A program made the position numbers and the translations under genes. A DNA stretch of 16,551 nt from Gammaproteobacteria bacterium (lineage in GTDB: Bacteria; Pseudomonadota; Gammaproteobacteria; DSM-16500). Position 1 is the stretch's first letter, and every line of letters begins with the position of its first letter. The notes under the pieces were generated by a model. That model worked only from the letters and a program-made list of their open reading frames with translations. It did no database searches and was not told the origin of the DNA. The stretch spans positions 1 through 16,551 of the forward strand of contig SCTP01000201.1 of NCBI GenBank assembly GCA_004322325.1. Direction: 5' to 3'. This document shows positions 1 through 9,256 of this stretch, piece by piece.

Positions 1-896
1 TCAACCAAGCCTTTTTTATCTACGTCGCGAATCACGGGTACGACGAGACCATCAGGTGTGTCGACCGCGACGCCAATGTGAAAATAATTTTTCAATACTA
101 AATTTTCACCGCTGGCATCGAGAGAAGCATTAAAACTAGGAAATGCTTTGAGCGATGCGACCACGCCTTTCATGATGAAAACGAGTGGTGTTAATTTAAC
201 TTTTTGTTTTTCCAATTCATTCTTTTGCGCGAGACGAAATTCTTCTAACGAGGTGATATCCGCTTCACCAAATTGTGTGACATGCGGAATCATCATCCAA
301 TTACGCTGCAAATTTTTGCCGGAAATTTTTTTAATGCGGGAAAGGGCTTGGATATTGATCGGCCCAAATTTGGTGAAATCCACTTGCGGTGCAGGTGGAA
401 AGGCGATACCGGTGCCAGTGCTTGCTGGCAGTTGCGATAATTGCGTTTTGACGTAAGCTTGCACATCTTCTTTCACCACACGTTGCTTAGGGCCACTGCC
501 AGGAACAAGGGCTAAATTTACTCCTAATTCACGCGCAAGACGACGCACACCAGGGCCAGCATGAACATCGTTGGTGGATTGGACAGTGCCGGTTAAGACT
601 TTCTCTTCCACCGGAGCCGGAGGAGGTGCAGGAGGAGGTGCTTCTGCTTCACTGCCACTGGTTTCTATGCTCAACAAAACAGAACCCGTGGAAACTTTAT
701 CGCCTGCTTTGACTTTTACTTCTTTTACAACACCTGCTTCGGCTGAAGGCACATCTAACGTGGCTTTATCTGATTCAAGGACGACAATCGATGCATCCTT
801 TTCAATTTTATCGCCGGGTTTGACTAGCACTTCAATGACAGTCACATCGGCTGCACCGCCTAAATCAGGGGTGGTTACATTTTTTATCTGAGCCAA
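1..896 (-). CDS. aceF: Pyruvate dehydrogenase E2, dihydrolipoyl acetyltransferase (5' part only)
   Basis: Acetyltransferase core of the pyruvate dehydrogenase complex, which moves the acetyl group from E1 to CoA on a swinging lipoyl arm in the cytoplasm. About 298 codons are in the window; the C-terminal catalytic end lies beyond base 1. Seen in order: one lipoyl domain (about residues 4-75) with the lipoylated lysine in ESDKAT (Lys44); an Ala/Pro/Glu linker (APPPAPPPAP); a peripheral subunit-binding domain around GVRRLARELGV; and the start of the catalytic domain (RNWMMIPHVTQF). Only one lipoyl domain is present, whereas E. coli has three. The chosen start is TTG at 896-894, 7 nt after a perfect AGGAGG (904-909); no ATG lies in frame nearby. 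It follows aceE by 47 nt and is probably co-transcribed with it. Identity is secure. Confidence 0.95.
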   Translation of the reverse strand, partial: MAQIKNVTTPDLGGAADVTVIEVLVKPGDKIEKDASIVVLESDKATLDVPSAEAGVVKEVKVKAGDKVSTGSVLLSIETSGSEAEAPPPAPPPAPVEEKVLTGTVQSTNDVHAGPGVRRLARELGVNLALVPGSGPKQRVVKEDVQAYVKTQLSQLPASTGTGIAFPPAPQVDFTKFGPINIQALSRIKKISGKNLQRNWMMIPHVTQFGEADITSLEEFRLAQKNELEKQKVKLTPLVFIMKGVVASLKAFPSFNASLDASGENLVLKNYFHIGVAVDTPDGLVVPVIRDVDKKGLV

Positions 897-903
897 AGGT
901 ATT

Positions 904-909
904 CCTCCT
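904..909 (-). promoter_or_regulatory. Shine-Dalgarno site that fixes the TTG start of aceF
   Basis: Minus strand reads AGGAGG, 7 nt before TTG. The lipoyl domain begins immediately after this codon (AQIKNVTTPDLGG), so the rare TTG is the supported start. Confidence 0.8.
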
Positions 910-943
910 AGTGGTTTTGGTACATAGTAACACACAGAGATAA

Positions 944-3604
944 TTAAACAGTCATCGGATTAGGTTTCTTCGGATCGATGCCATATTTTTTCATCGCAGC
1001 TGTCACTTGGCTTTTCGGTATTTCACCTTCTTTCGCCAGCGCATGTAAAGCAGCTACCACGATGTAGTAACGATCGACTTCAAAGAATTGTCGCAAACGC
1101 GCACGGGTATCACTACGACCAAATCCATCCGTCCCTAACGTGACATACGTACGATGAAGATACGGACGAATTAAATCAGCATAAGCTCGCACATAATCCG
1201 TCGCGGCGACAATCGGACCTTGACGATCATGCAGACATTGTTCTACATACGTTACTTTTACTTTCTTCTCAGGTGAGAACATATTTTCACGTTCAACGGC
1301 GATTCCATCACGACGTAATTCACCAAAGCTTGTCACACTCCAGACATCTGCTGAAACAGCAAAATCTTTTTGCAGTAATTCCGCTGCGGCAATCACTTCA
1401 TTTAATATCGCGCCACTGCCTAACAGTTGCAGTTTATGCTCACCTTTACCGCCTTCTTGGAATAAATACATGCCTTTGATAATGCCTTCTTCCACTCCTT
1501 TTGGCATCGCGGGCTGAACATAGCGTTCATTCATGGCCATGAAATAGTAGAATAGATCTTTTTCTTCTGCGTACATTTCATGTAAGCCATGCTGAATAAT
1601 CACTGCCATTTCATAACCAAAAGCAGGATCGTAAGCTCGACAAGTCGGGACCGTCGAAGCGGTTAATAAGCTGGAACCATCTTGATGCTGTAACCCTTCT
1701 CCTTCTAACGTCGTACGGCCCGCTGTCGCGCCTACTAAGAAACCGCGTACACGCATATCGCTCGCTGCCCAAATGAAATCGCCAACGCGTTGGAAGCCAA
1801 ACATGGAATAGTAAGTAAAGAAAGGAATCATCGGGAAACGGTGATTGGCATAAGAAGAACCTGCGACAATCCAGGAAGCCATACAGCCTGCTTCGGTAAT
1901 GCCTTCTTCTAGTAATTGACCATCTTTCGATTCGTGATAATACAAAAACTGTTCTTTATCTTCTGGCGTATAAAGCTGACCAACGGGAGAGTAAATACCG
2001 ACTTGGCGGAATAGCGTTTCTAAACCAAATGTCCGTACTTCATCAGAAAAAATTGGTACGATGCGTTTGCCAATTTCTTTGTCTTTTAGCAAAACAGTCA
2101 GAATGCGGCCTAATACCATTGTCGTTGACATGGTGCGATCTTGCGACCCTTGTAACACCGCATCAAATGCGGATAAAGCCGGCACGGTGAGGGGTTGAGA
2201 GACCACGTGGCGAGCGGGTAAATATCCACCTAGCTTTTCTCGCTGTGCTTGTAGATAGCGCATTTCTTCACTATCTTTTTCGGGTTGATAAAAGTCTAAT
2301 GCGAGTAAGGCTTTATCTTTAAGCGGTAATTTAAAGCGATCACGAAACACTTTCAATTCTTCTTCCGTCATCTCTAAATGATTATGCGCAACGTTTCTGC
2401 CTTCCGCACTGGTCGTTCCCAAACCATAACCTTTAATACCTTGCGATAAAATCACTGTCGGCTGACCTTTGTGTTGCACGGCTGCTTGATACGCTGCATA
2501 TACTTTCACTGGATCATGCGCACCACGACCCAGCTTGGCAATGTCTTCATCGGATAAATCCGCCACCAGAGCTTTTAATTCATCCGTATTGAATAAAAAC
2601 TCGCGTGTGTAAGCGCCGCCGCGGACATAAGCCGTTTGCAAATCGCCATCCACGCATTCGCTTAAGCGTTTGGCTAAGATGCCCTTGGTATCTTTCGCAA
2701 ATAATTTATCCCACTGGCTATCCCATAAGACTTTAATCACATTCCATCCCGCGCCGCGGAAAATGCTTTCTAACTCTTGGACGACTTTATAATTGCTACG
2801 CACTAAGCCATCAAGACGCTGCAAATTACAATTGACGACAAAAATTAAATTATCGACTTTTTCCCGGCCGGCCAAAGCAAGCCCTGCGATGGATTCTGGT
2901 TCATCCATTTCGCCATCACCGCAAAATACCCATACCTTGCGATCATTCGCTGACACCAGACCGCGGTTTTCAAGGTATTTTAAAAAGCGGGCTTGATACA
3001 CCCCTTGTAACATGCCTAACCCCAAGGAAACAGTGGCGAATTGCCAAAAATCAGGCATTAGCCAAGGATGGGGATAAGAAGAAACACCTTCGCCGCCGAC
3101 TTCTTGGCGAAAATTCTTTAAATGCTTTTCCGTCAGCCGGCCTTCTAAATAAGCACGGGCATAATTGCCTTCGGATGAGTGGCCTTGAAAATAGACGAGA
3201 TCCCCTAAGTTTTCCTTGGTCATGCCGCGGAAAAAGTGATTCATCCCGACTTCATACAAGGTGGCAATGGAGGCAAAAGAAGAAAGATGGCCACCAACAC
3301 CGCCCGCCTCGTTTTTCGCCTTGATCACCATGGCGACGGCGTTCCAGCGGATGATGCCTTCAATTGCGGCTTCTAATTCTAAATTGCCAGGGTAAGCCGG
3401 CTGCTTTTCCGCTGCGATCGTATTAGAGTAAGGCGTCATCAGCGGAGACAAGCCGCTTTCAATGCCTTGCTTTTCAGCCGCTGCTAATAGTTGCTGTAAA
3501 ATGTACTGGGCTCGTTCTTTTCCTTCATACTTCACGAGCGAAGCTAGTGCCTCTAGCCATTCTTGAGTTTCAATTGGATCGTTATCACTCCGCGCTTTCA
3601 TCAT
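944..3604 (-). CDS. aceE: Pyruvate dehydrogenase E1, homodimeric type
   Basis: Thiamine-diphosphate enzyme that decarboxylates pyruvate and reductively acetylates the E2 lipoyl arm. About 886 residues, essentially the E. coli length (887). The ThDP/Mg motif starts at GDGEMDEPES (about residue 231, counted from the upstream ATG) and ends at VVNCN. Family blocks HFFRG, YARAYLEGRLT, AEGRNVAH and EGEGLQHQDGSS are all present. The open frame extends to an ATG at 3610, but AGGAA (3615-3611) touches that codon directly; the ATG at 3604 has 6 nt spacing and ATG at 3601 has 9 nt, so 3604 is preferred. It lies 98 nt after the BtuF-like gene and 47 nt before aceF. I see no regulator gene such as pdhR next to it, and no convincing promoter in the 98-nt gap. 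Confidence 0.95.
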   Translation of the reverse strand: MMKARSDNDPIETQEWLEALASLVKYEGKERAQYILQQLLAAAEKQGIESGLSPLMTPYSNTIAAEKQPAYPGNLELEAAIEGIIRWNAVAMVIKAKNEAGGVGGHLSSFASIATLYEVGMNHFFRGMTKENLGDLVYFQGHSSEGNYARAYLEGRLTEKHLKNFRQEVGGEGVSSYPHPWLMPDFWQFATVSLGLGMLQGVYQARFLKYLENRGLVSANDRKVWVFCGDGEMDEPESIAGLALAGREKVDNLIFVVNCNLQRLDGLVRSNYKVVQELESIFRGAGWNVIKVLWDSQWDKLFAKDTKGILAKRLSECVDGDLQTAYVRGGAYTREFLFNTDELKALVADLSDEDIAKLGRGAHDPVKVYAAYQAAVQHKGQPTVILSQGIKGYGLGTTSAEGRNVAHNHLEMTEEELKVFRDRFKLPLKDKALLALDFYQPEKDSEEMRYLQAQREKLGGYLPARHVVSQPLTVPALSAFDAVLQGSQDRTMSTTMVLGRILTVLLKDKEIGKRIVPIFSDEVRTFGLETLFRQVGIYSPVGQLYTPEDKEQFLYYHESKDGQLLEEGITEAGCMASWIVAGSSYANHRFPMIPFFTYYSMFGFQRVGDFIWAASDMRVRGFLVGATAGRTTLEGEGLQHQDGSSLLTASTVPTCRAYDPAFGYEMAVIIQHGLHEMYAEEKDLFYYFMAMNERYVQPAMPKGVEEGIIKGMYLFQEGGKGEHKLQLLGSGAILNEVIAAAELLQKDFAVSADVWSVTSFGELRRDGIAVERENMFSPEKKVKVTYVEQCLHDRQGPIVAATDYVRAYADLIRPYLHRTYVTLGTDGFGRSDTRARLRQFFEVDRYYIVVAALHALAKEGEIPKSQVTAAMKKYGIDPKKPNPMTV

Positions 3605-3655
3605 AGTCATTTCCTATCTCGATTCTAATTGTGGGTGGTTCTAATTTTGGCGATA

Positions 3656-3720
3656 AGTTTAACCTGGAACAAAGAAAAACCAAAGCAGGGAAAGTACTAT
3701 ATTTATACTTAGTTTAACCT
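3656..3720. repeat. Short direct repeat in the btuF-aceE gap
   Basis: AGTTTAACCT occurs twice, at 3656-3665 and 3711-3720. The second copy overlaps the stop codon of the BtuF-like gene. It could be a regulator site ahead of aceE or chance; only two copies were noticed. Confidence 0.35.
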
Positions 3721-4566
3721 AGCTACTTGTAAATACCTACAGACTTGCGCTGCCCCCTCCAGCAAGCGAGGCCCTGCCCGTTCGAGTAAATCAGGGTTAA
3801 TGGTGAATAAAAAGTGGTTTTTTACCGCTGCCACTGTCGGCCAGCGCTGCCACTCGGTTTTCCATTGGTCATTATTTGAACTATCGATAATAACTTGTGG
3901 ATTCGCAGCAATAGCGGATTCCCAGCTGACTTCGGGGGCAATCATCGTCGCATTGGCAAAGACATTGTGGCCACCGCAAAGGGTGATGACTTGATTGACC
4001 CAGCTGTCTTTATTAAGCGTCATCAAGGAATAGGAGCCGATTTGATAGAACACGGTCACTGGCTTTTGCTGGGCGTAGTGTTGGCGTAAGGCGGCTAAGT
4101 GATGAGAAAAGTCATCGGCGGCTGCTTGGGCGGTTTTTTCGGTACCGGCTAAACAGCCTAGTTGTTTCATGGTTCGCGGGAGGTCTTCGAGCTGGCGAGG
4201 CTGGGTAACATAAACAGGAATACCGAATTTTTTTAAAGTTATTAATTGGCGTGAAAAAGACTGTCCCCAGGTAATGATGAGATCAGGGTGTAAACGCAGG
4301 ATGGTTTCTAAATCGATATCTTGATAATCCCCCACTTGCTTCATCCCTCGCGCTTCGGGTGGATAATCACTGCCATGGATCACCCCCACCACTTGCCGGC
4401 CAGCGCCGATAGCAAATAACGTTTCGGTAACATGAGGTGCTAGGCTAATAATATGCTGCGCAGGTTGGGTCAGATGAACCGTTGTGCCTGCATCGTCTAC
4501 GACGGTACAGGCAAAAGCAGGGATAGAAAAGAACAAAGTACAGCCTAATACGATTCGCTTTATCAT
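3709..4566 (-). CDS. btuF: BtuF-like periplasmic cobalamin/metal-chelate binding protein
   Basis: Substrate-binding protein of the helical-backbone (BtuF/FhuD, PF01497-type) class that captures vitamin B12 or a similar chelate in the periplasm for an ABC importer. 285 residues, with an N-terminal signal (charged MIKR, hydrophobic to AFA, predicted cut before Cys20; the sequence before that Cys is a poor lipobox). The family's opening block is clear: AQHIISLAPHVTETLFAIGAG, followed by VVGV and DYPPEA, then LDLETI-like (DIDLETILRLHPDLIITWG). No btuC or btuD gene is in the window, so the ligand is not certain; cobalamin is the best guess. The ATG follows the ampE stop codon with no gap, so it is co-transcribed with ampD-ampE. 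Confidence 0.8.
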   Translation of the reverse strand: MIKRIVLGCTLFFSIPAFACTVVDDAGTTVHLTQPAQHIISLAPHVTETLFAIGAGRQVVGVIHGSDYPPEARGMKQVGDYQDIDLETILRLHPDLIITWGQSFSRQLITLKKFGIPVYVTQPRQLEDLPRTMKQLGCLAGTEKTAQAAADDFSHHLAALRQHYAQQKPVTVFYQIGSYSLMTLNKDSWVNQVITLCGGHNVFANATMIAPEVSWESAIAANPQVIIDSSNNDQWKTEWQRWPTVAAVKNHFLFTINPDLLERAGPRLLEGAAQVCRYLQVARLN

Positions 4567-5325
4567 TTATAAAATTAGCACAAGGATGGCGATAATCACC
4601 AAAGTAATCACAAAAACACGATCCAACAAACTGATGGCATTTTTTTCTACGGGCTCTTCGTTACCCAACGCCGCCATGCCACAATCAACCAGCATCGTTT
4701 CATTGTGAGTTAACCCCAACAAGGCTTGTTTGCGCCAGCACGTCATCACCTGCACAAAATGGCCGCCGAGTGCAAAAATAAAGGTAAATATGCGCACGGG
4801 CACCCAGTCCAATACCGTTTCTAGTAGACGCGAAGGCTGCAATAATTCAGGCGGTGTATTCTGATCAGCTGCTTCGGTAGAAGATAAGGTCACCACGCGA
4901 TAGAGCACAGCACCTACCACGCCCAAAATAAGATACCAAAAAACCACTGCAAAGACGCGACGAAACGATTGGATAAATAAGGTATCAGCAACTGGCCGCT
5001 GGGGTGCCTCACCGTGTGTTAACGCATTAATCGAAACAAAGGCATCCGCCCAAAAATTACGCGGGCCTAGGCAATAAAGCAAGATAAGCAAATTGAAGAT
5101 TAAGCTGACGAACCCGTATAACCAATCCCGAATCAGGGACTCAATGAGAAGAACCACTGCCAAGAGAGGAATAATCGTCAATGCCAACGTGACATAAGGC
5201 GAGAAACGCTTCATCCGCTTCAAAACAAGCTGCTGAAAACTCGCGAGCCAATGCCAGCGGCGTAGATGGCTCCAATCGAAAAAACGCTCTATCACTAAGG
5301 CAATCAAAATTACGATAAACGTCAT
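4567..5325 (-). CDS. ampE: AmpE-family inner-membrane protein
   Basis: Membrane partner of AmpD in the beta-lactamase/peptidoglycan-recycling locus; its molecular function is not settled. About 252 residues. The family N-terminus is clear (TFIVILIALVIERFFDWSHLRR-like block), with several hydrophobic segments around residues 1-15, 45-90, 125-145, 185-205 and a final one at the C-terminus. The open frame runs up to 5352, but the start at ATG 5325 is preferred: AGGAA lies 9 nt upstream and this ATG overlaps the ampD stop as ATGA, the usual sign of translational coupling. Somewhat shorter than the E. coli protein (about 284). Confidence 0.88.
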   Translation of the reverse strand: MTFIVILIALVIERFFDWSHLRRWHWLASFQQLVLKRMKRFSPYVTLALTIIPLLAVVLLIESLIRDWLYGFVSLIFNLLILLYCLGPRNFWADAFVSINALTHGEAPQRPVADTLFIQSFRRVFAVVFWYLILGVVGAVLYRVVTLSSTEAADQNTPPELLQPSRLLETVLDWVPVRIFTFIFALGGHFVQVMTCWRKQALLGLTHNETMLVDCGMAALGNEEPVEKNAISLLDRVFVITLVIIAILVLIL

Positions 5326-5885
5326 ACTATTATTTTCCTTATGTAATCCCAATCAAACAAAGGCCCTGGATCTGTTTTACGCCCCGGTGCAATATCAACA
5401 TGGCCAACAATTCTCTCTTTTGTAATCGCCGGGTAAGCTTGCATCAATAACCGAATCACACGGCTGAGCTGTTCATATTGCAATGGTTCATAGGCTATGT
5501 CATCGGTTCCTTCTAATTCTATCCCAATAGAGAAATCATTACAGCGGGGTCGGTCATGAAAAAATGATTCGCCTGCATGCCAGGCGCGCTCAGCGAAGGG
5601 GACAAATTGAATGATCTCGCCGGTACGTTTGATAAGTAAGTGAGAAGACACCCGCAGCGAAGCGATGGAGGCATAGTAAGGGTGGAGACGGTGATCCAAC
5701 TGACCGCAAAAAAAGGCTTCGATGGCCGGCGAACCGAATTCGCCGGGGGGTAAACTGATGCCATGAATGACAATCATATCAACCACTTCCCCAGCAGGAC
5801 GCGCATCACAATGGGGGGAAGGCCGGTATGTCACCGGGGTTAATAAGCCGCTTTGCCTGTCGAGGGTCATGGTTTGGGTTAGCAT
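5322..5885 (-). CDS. ampD: 1,6-anhydro-N-acetylmuramyl-L-alanine amidase
   Basis: Cytoplasmic zinc amidase that removes the peptide from anhydro-muropeptides during peptidoglycan recycling, which keeps the AmpR inducer low where that system exists. 187 residues, normal for the family. Zinc ligands are visible: His41 in VIHGISLPPGEFG, His162 in GHVDIAPGRKTDPG and Asp172 in the same block; the catalytic Lys170 is also there. No signal peptide, consistent with AmpD rather than periplasmic AmiD. Neither the ATG at 5885 nor the in-frame ATG at 5870 has a clear Shine-Dalgarno site; a -10-like TATAAT at 5898-5893 would put the transcript start almost at the 5885 ATG, so a leaderless mRNA is possible. 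No ampC or ampR lies in the window. Confidence 0.93.
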   Translation of the reverse strand: MLTQTMTLDRQSGLLTPVTYRPSPHCDARPAGEVVDMIVIHGISLPPGEFGSPAIEAFFCGQLDHRLHPYYASIASLRVSSHLLIKRTGEIIQFVPFAERAWHAGESFFHDRPRCNDFSIGIELEGTDDIAYEPLQYEQLSRVIRLLMQAYPAITKERIVGHVDIAPGRKTDPGPLFDWDYIRKIIV

Positions 5886-5968
5886 GGGGTTGATTATAAT
5901 CTGATTGCAAATCGGATAGAAATATTAAAAAATGCCGGTTTCGTGCCAAACGAGGATAAATAAAGATC
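5886..5968. promoter_or_regulatory. Divergent promoter region between ampD and ibaG
   Basis: This 83-bp gap holds the palindrome GATTATAATC (5892-5901), giving TATAAT on both strands (5895-5900 plus, 5898-5893 minus). No good -35 hexamer stands at 17 bp on either side, so promoter assignment rests on the -10 alone. Confidence 0.35.
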
Positions 5969-6208
5969 ATGCAACCAGAAGAAATTAGACATTTAATCGA
6001 AAACGGTCTTCAGAATGCAGAAGCGTATGTTGAAGGCGATGGGGCTCACTTTACCGCGGTCGTCGTCAGCCCTGATTTTGCCGGCAAATCGCGTTTGCAA
6101 AAACAGCAGCTCGTATATGATACTGTTCGACAACAGTTATTAGACGGCACGCTGCACGCGTTATCAATTAAAACTTTTACGCCAGATGAATGGCAAGTAT
6201 TGGAATAA
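5969..6208 (+). CDS. ibaG: BolA/IbaG-family protein
   Basis: Small BolA-fold protein, 79 residues, which in this family binds monothiol glutaredoxins and takes part in iron-sulfur handling and acid or envelope stress. Family features: IRHLIENGLQNAEAYVEGDGAHFTAVVVS, where His27 in GAHF is a candidate cluster ligand, then the conserved RLQKQQLVYDTV helix and the ALSIKTFTPDEW ending. Position directly before murA (12-nt gap) is the same as in E. coli, which supports IbaG rather than BolA. The start codon has only a weak AGGA about 14 nt upstream. Confidence 0.9.
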   Translation: MQPEEIRHLIENGLQNAEAYVEGDGAHFTAVVVSPDFAGKSRLQKQQLVYDTVRQQLLDGTLHALSIKTFTPDEWQVLE

Positions 6209-6211
6209 TGA

Positions 6212-7491
<1,280 letters not shown>

Positions 7492-7492
<1 letters not shown>

Positions 7493-8067
7493 TGAAACGA
7501 ATTCCATGGCTGTTATTGATAAGTCTTTGTTCTACTTTCGCTTATGGTGCGAATCAAAGTGATTTAGAAAAATTAATCAACTTTCAAAAAGCGCAAAGCA
7601 GCCATGTGGATTTATCGCATGCGGATTTACGTAATTATATTTTTGTATCGAGTAAAATTGATTTACAACAAGCGAATTTATCTTATAGCAATTTATCCGG
7701 TGTTGATTTATCGAAAATGAATTTAAGTGGCGCGGACTTAAGTTACACAGATCTTTCGAATGCAAAATTAAATCAAACCATTTTAACCGATGCGAATCTT
7801 AATCATGCTAATTTGTCCAACGCAGAGTTGCAGAAAAGTGATTTTTCACGGGCGAATTTGAGTTTTGCTAATTTAATGTCGGCAAAGTTACAGCAAGCGA
7901 TGCTTGCGAAAGCGGATTTGACTTGTGCGGATTTGGATCAGGCGGATTTGACGCAGTCTAATTTCACGGATACCACGATTTCGGGAGCGTCGTTTGTGAA
8001 TACGGTGACAGCGGATATTGTGGGGTATGAGTCGGTGGTGGATGGGAAGGTGGGGTGTGAGGGATAA
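7492..8067 (+). CDS. Exported pentapeptide-repeat protein
   Basis: 191 residues. Residues 1-20 form a signal peptide (MKRIPWLLLISLCSTFAYGA), so the protein is expected in the periplasm or outside the cell. From about 38 to 170 it consists of tandem A(D/N)LxX pentapeptides (examples: HADLR, ANLSY, VDLSK, ADLSY, ANLNH, ADLTC), which fold as a right-handed four-sided beta helix. The C-terminal tail leaves the repeat and has a Cys near the end (GCEG). Being exported, it is not a gyrase-protecting Qnr-type protein. It starts inside the murA stop codon, so it is very likely translated from the murA transcript. Function unknown. Confidence 0.88.
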
Positions 8068-9256
8068 TCAAGAAAAACTCTATTCATTATTTCCTTTCCT
8101 GCTCGTATTCTACGAAATCACTAATTATCTTGCTAATGATATGTATCTGCCCGCTTTACCTCACCTTGCTGCAGATTTGTCGATTCCTACCCATTTAGCG
8201 CAACAAACATTAACCGCCTGGTTTCTTGGCACGACTTCGTTACAACTTATTTTAGGGCCATTTTCAGATCGATTTGGTAGAAGGTTAGTGTTACTAGGTG
8301 GAGGAGTGGTTTTCATTATCTCAACTATCATTTGTGCACTGACTGCTAATATACAAGTTTTATTAACCGCACGCTTTTTTCAAGGATGTGCTATTTGTAC
8401 CATTGGCACCGCTGGTTATTCGAGTATTCATGAAATTTTCGATAGGATCAAAGCAATAAAAATTTTGGCTGTCATGGGTAGTATCACTGTGCTTGCGCCA
8501 GCGTTTGGGCCACTGTTAGGTGCAGTGCTTTTACAATGGTTGAATTGGCGTTGGATTTTTGGTGTATTAGCGATTTGGGCTATTGTTGGGGTTTCTCTTC
8601 TATGGTTGTTCATGCCAGAAAGTAATCCTAAAGAAAAGCGGCAAGCATTTGATGGCAGGGTATTATTAAAAAATTATGTTGCTATTCTCTGCAATACTAA
8701 ATTTATGCTTAACACGCTTATTTTTTGTGCTACTTTCTTAGGCGCCATTGCTTGGATTGCAGCAGGGCCATTTTTAGTTATCACTGAATTTAAATATAGT
8801 ACATTGGCGTTTGGTATCTTCCAGGCACTGATTTTCGGAAATTTGATCTTGGGAGCACAGGTTGTCAAACATACTATCGATCGAAGAGGTCCTGATCGTT
8901 TAATTAATATTGGTCTGATCATCGTATTATGTAGTGGTGTATTAGCATTACTATTAACTATAATTTTCCCGCACTTTCTTTTCGGTCTTATCATCAGCTT
9001 AATGATGTTTATGTTTGGCTCCTCTCTCGCATTTGGCCCAGCAACGCGTATTGCTATCGAAGCGTGCAAAGAACCGATGGGGGCTCGCATGGCAATATTT
9101 TCGACGTTGATGGGGTTGTTTGGTGTGATAGGCGGTTTGCTGGCGAGTTTTACTTATACGGGGACGTTGTTGTGGTTTGGCGTGTTACTGTTTGTTATTA
9201 GTTGCCTTGCTTGTTTGGCGAGGTGGTGGGTGGAAGTAATAAAGGCCAGAGAGTAA
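8057..9256 (+). CDS. MFS multidrug-type transporter, Bcr/CflA family
   Basis: Twelve-helix inner-membrane drug:H+ antiporter type, about 399 residues. Diagnostic Bcr/CflA signs: NDMYLPALP in the first helix, motif A GPFSDRFGRR in loop 2-3, RFFQG in helix 4 and GPLLGAVLL in helix 5. The open frame reaches back to a TTG at 8018, but those extra residues (WGMSRWWMGRW) are the read-through of pentapeptide codons in another frame. The GTG at 8057 has AAGG 6 nt upstream and gives a normal N-terminus; ATG 8042 is an alternative. It overlaps the pentapeptide gene by 11 nt at its start and the opposing exporter gene by 59 nt at its end. Substrate unknown. Confidence 0.85.
   Translation: MRDNQEKLYSLFPFLLVFYEITNYLANDMYLPALPHLAADLSIPTHLAQQTLTAWFLGTTSLQLILGPFSDRFGRRLVLLGGGVVFIISTIICALTANIQVLLTARFFQGCAICTIGTAGYSSIHEIFDRIKAIKILAVMGSITVLAPAFGPLLGAVLLQWLNWRWIFGVLAIWAIVGVSLLWLFMPESNPKEKRQAFDGRVLLKNYVAILCNTKFMLNTLIFCATFLGAIAWIAAGPFLVITEFKYSTLAFGIFQALIFGNLILGAQVVKHTIDRRGPDRLINIGLIIVLCSGVLALLLTIIFPHFLFGLIISLMMFMFGSSLAFGPATRIAIEACKEPMGARMAIFSTLMGLFGVIGGLLASFTYTGTLLWFGVLLFVISCLACLARWWVEVIKARE

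Noticed and set aside
148..891. Plus-strand open frames over aceF
   Set aside because: They lie opposite the aceF lipoyl and linker coding sequence, have low-complexity Ser/Thr/Gly composition and no ribosome site; the minus frame encodes a clear E2.
8018..8056. Extended N-terminus of the Bcr/CflA transporter from TTG 8018
   Set aside because: The extra Trp/Met-rich residues arise from pentapeptide-gene codons read in another frame; GTG 8057 has a better ribosome site and a normal family N-terminus.
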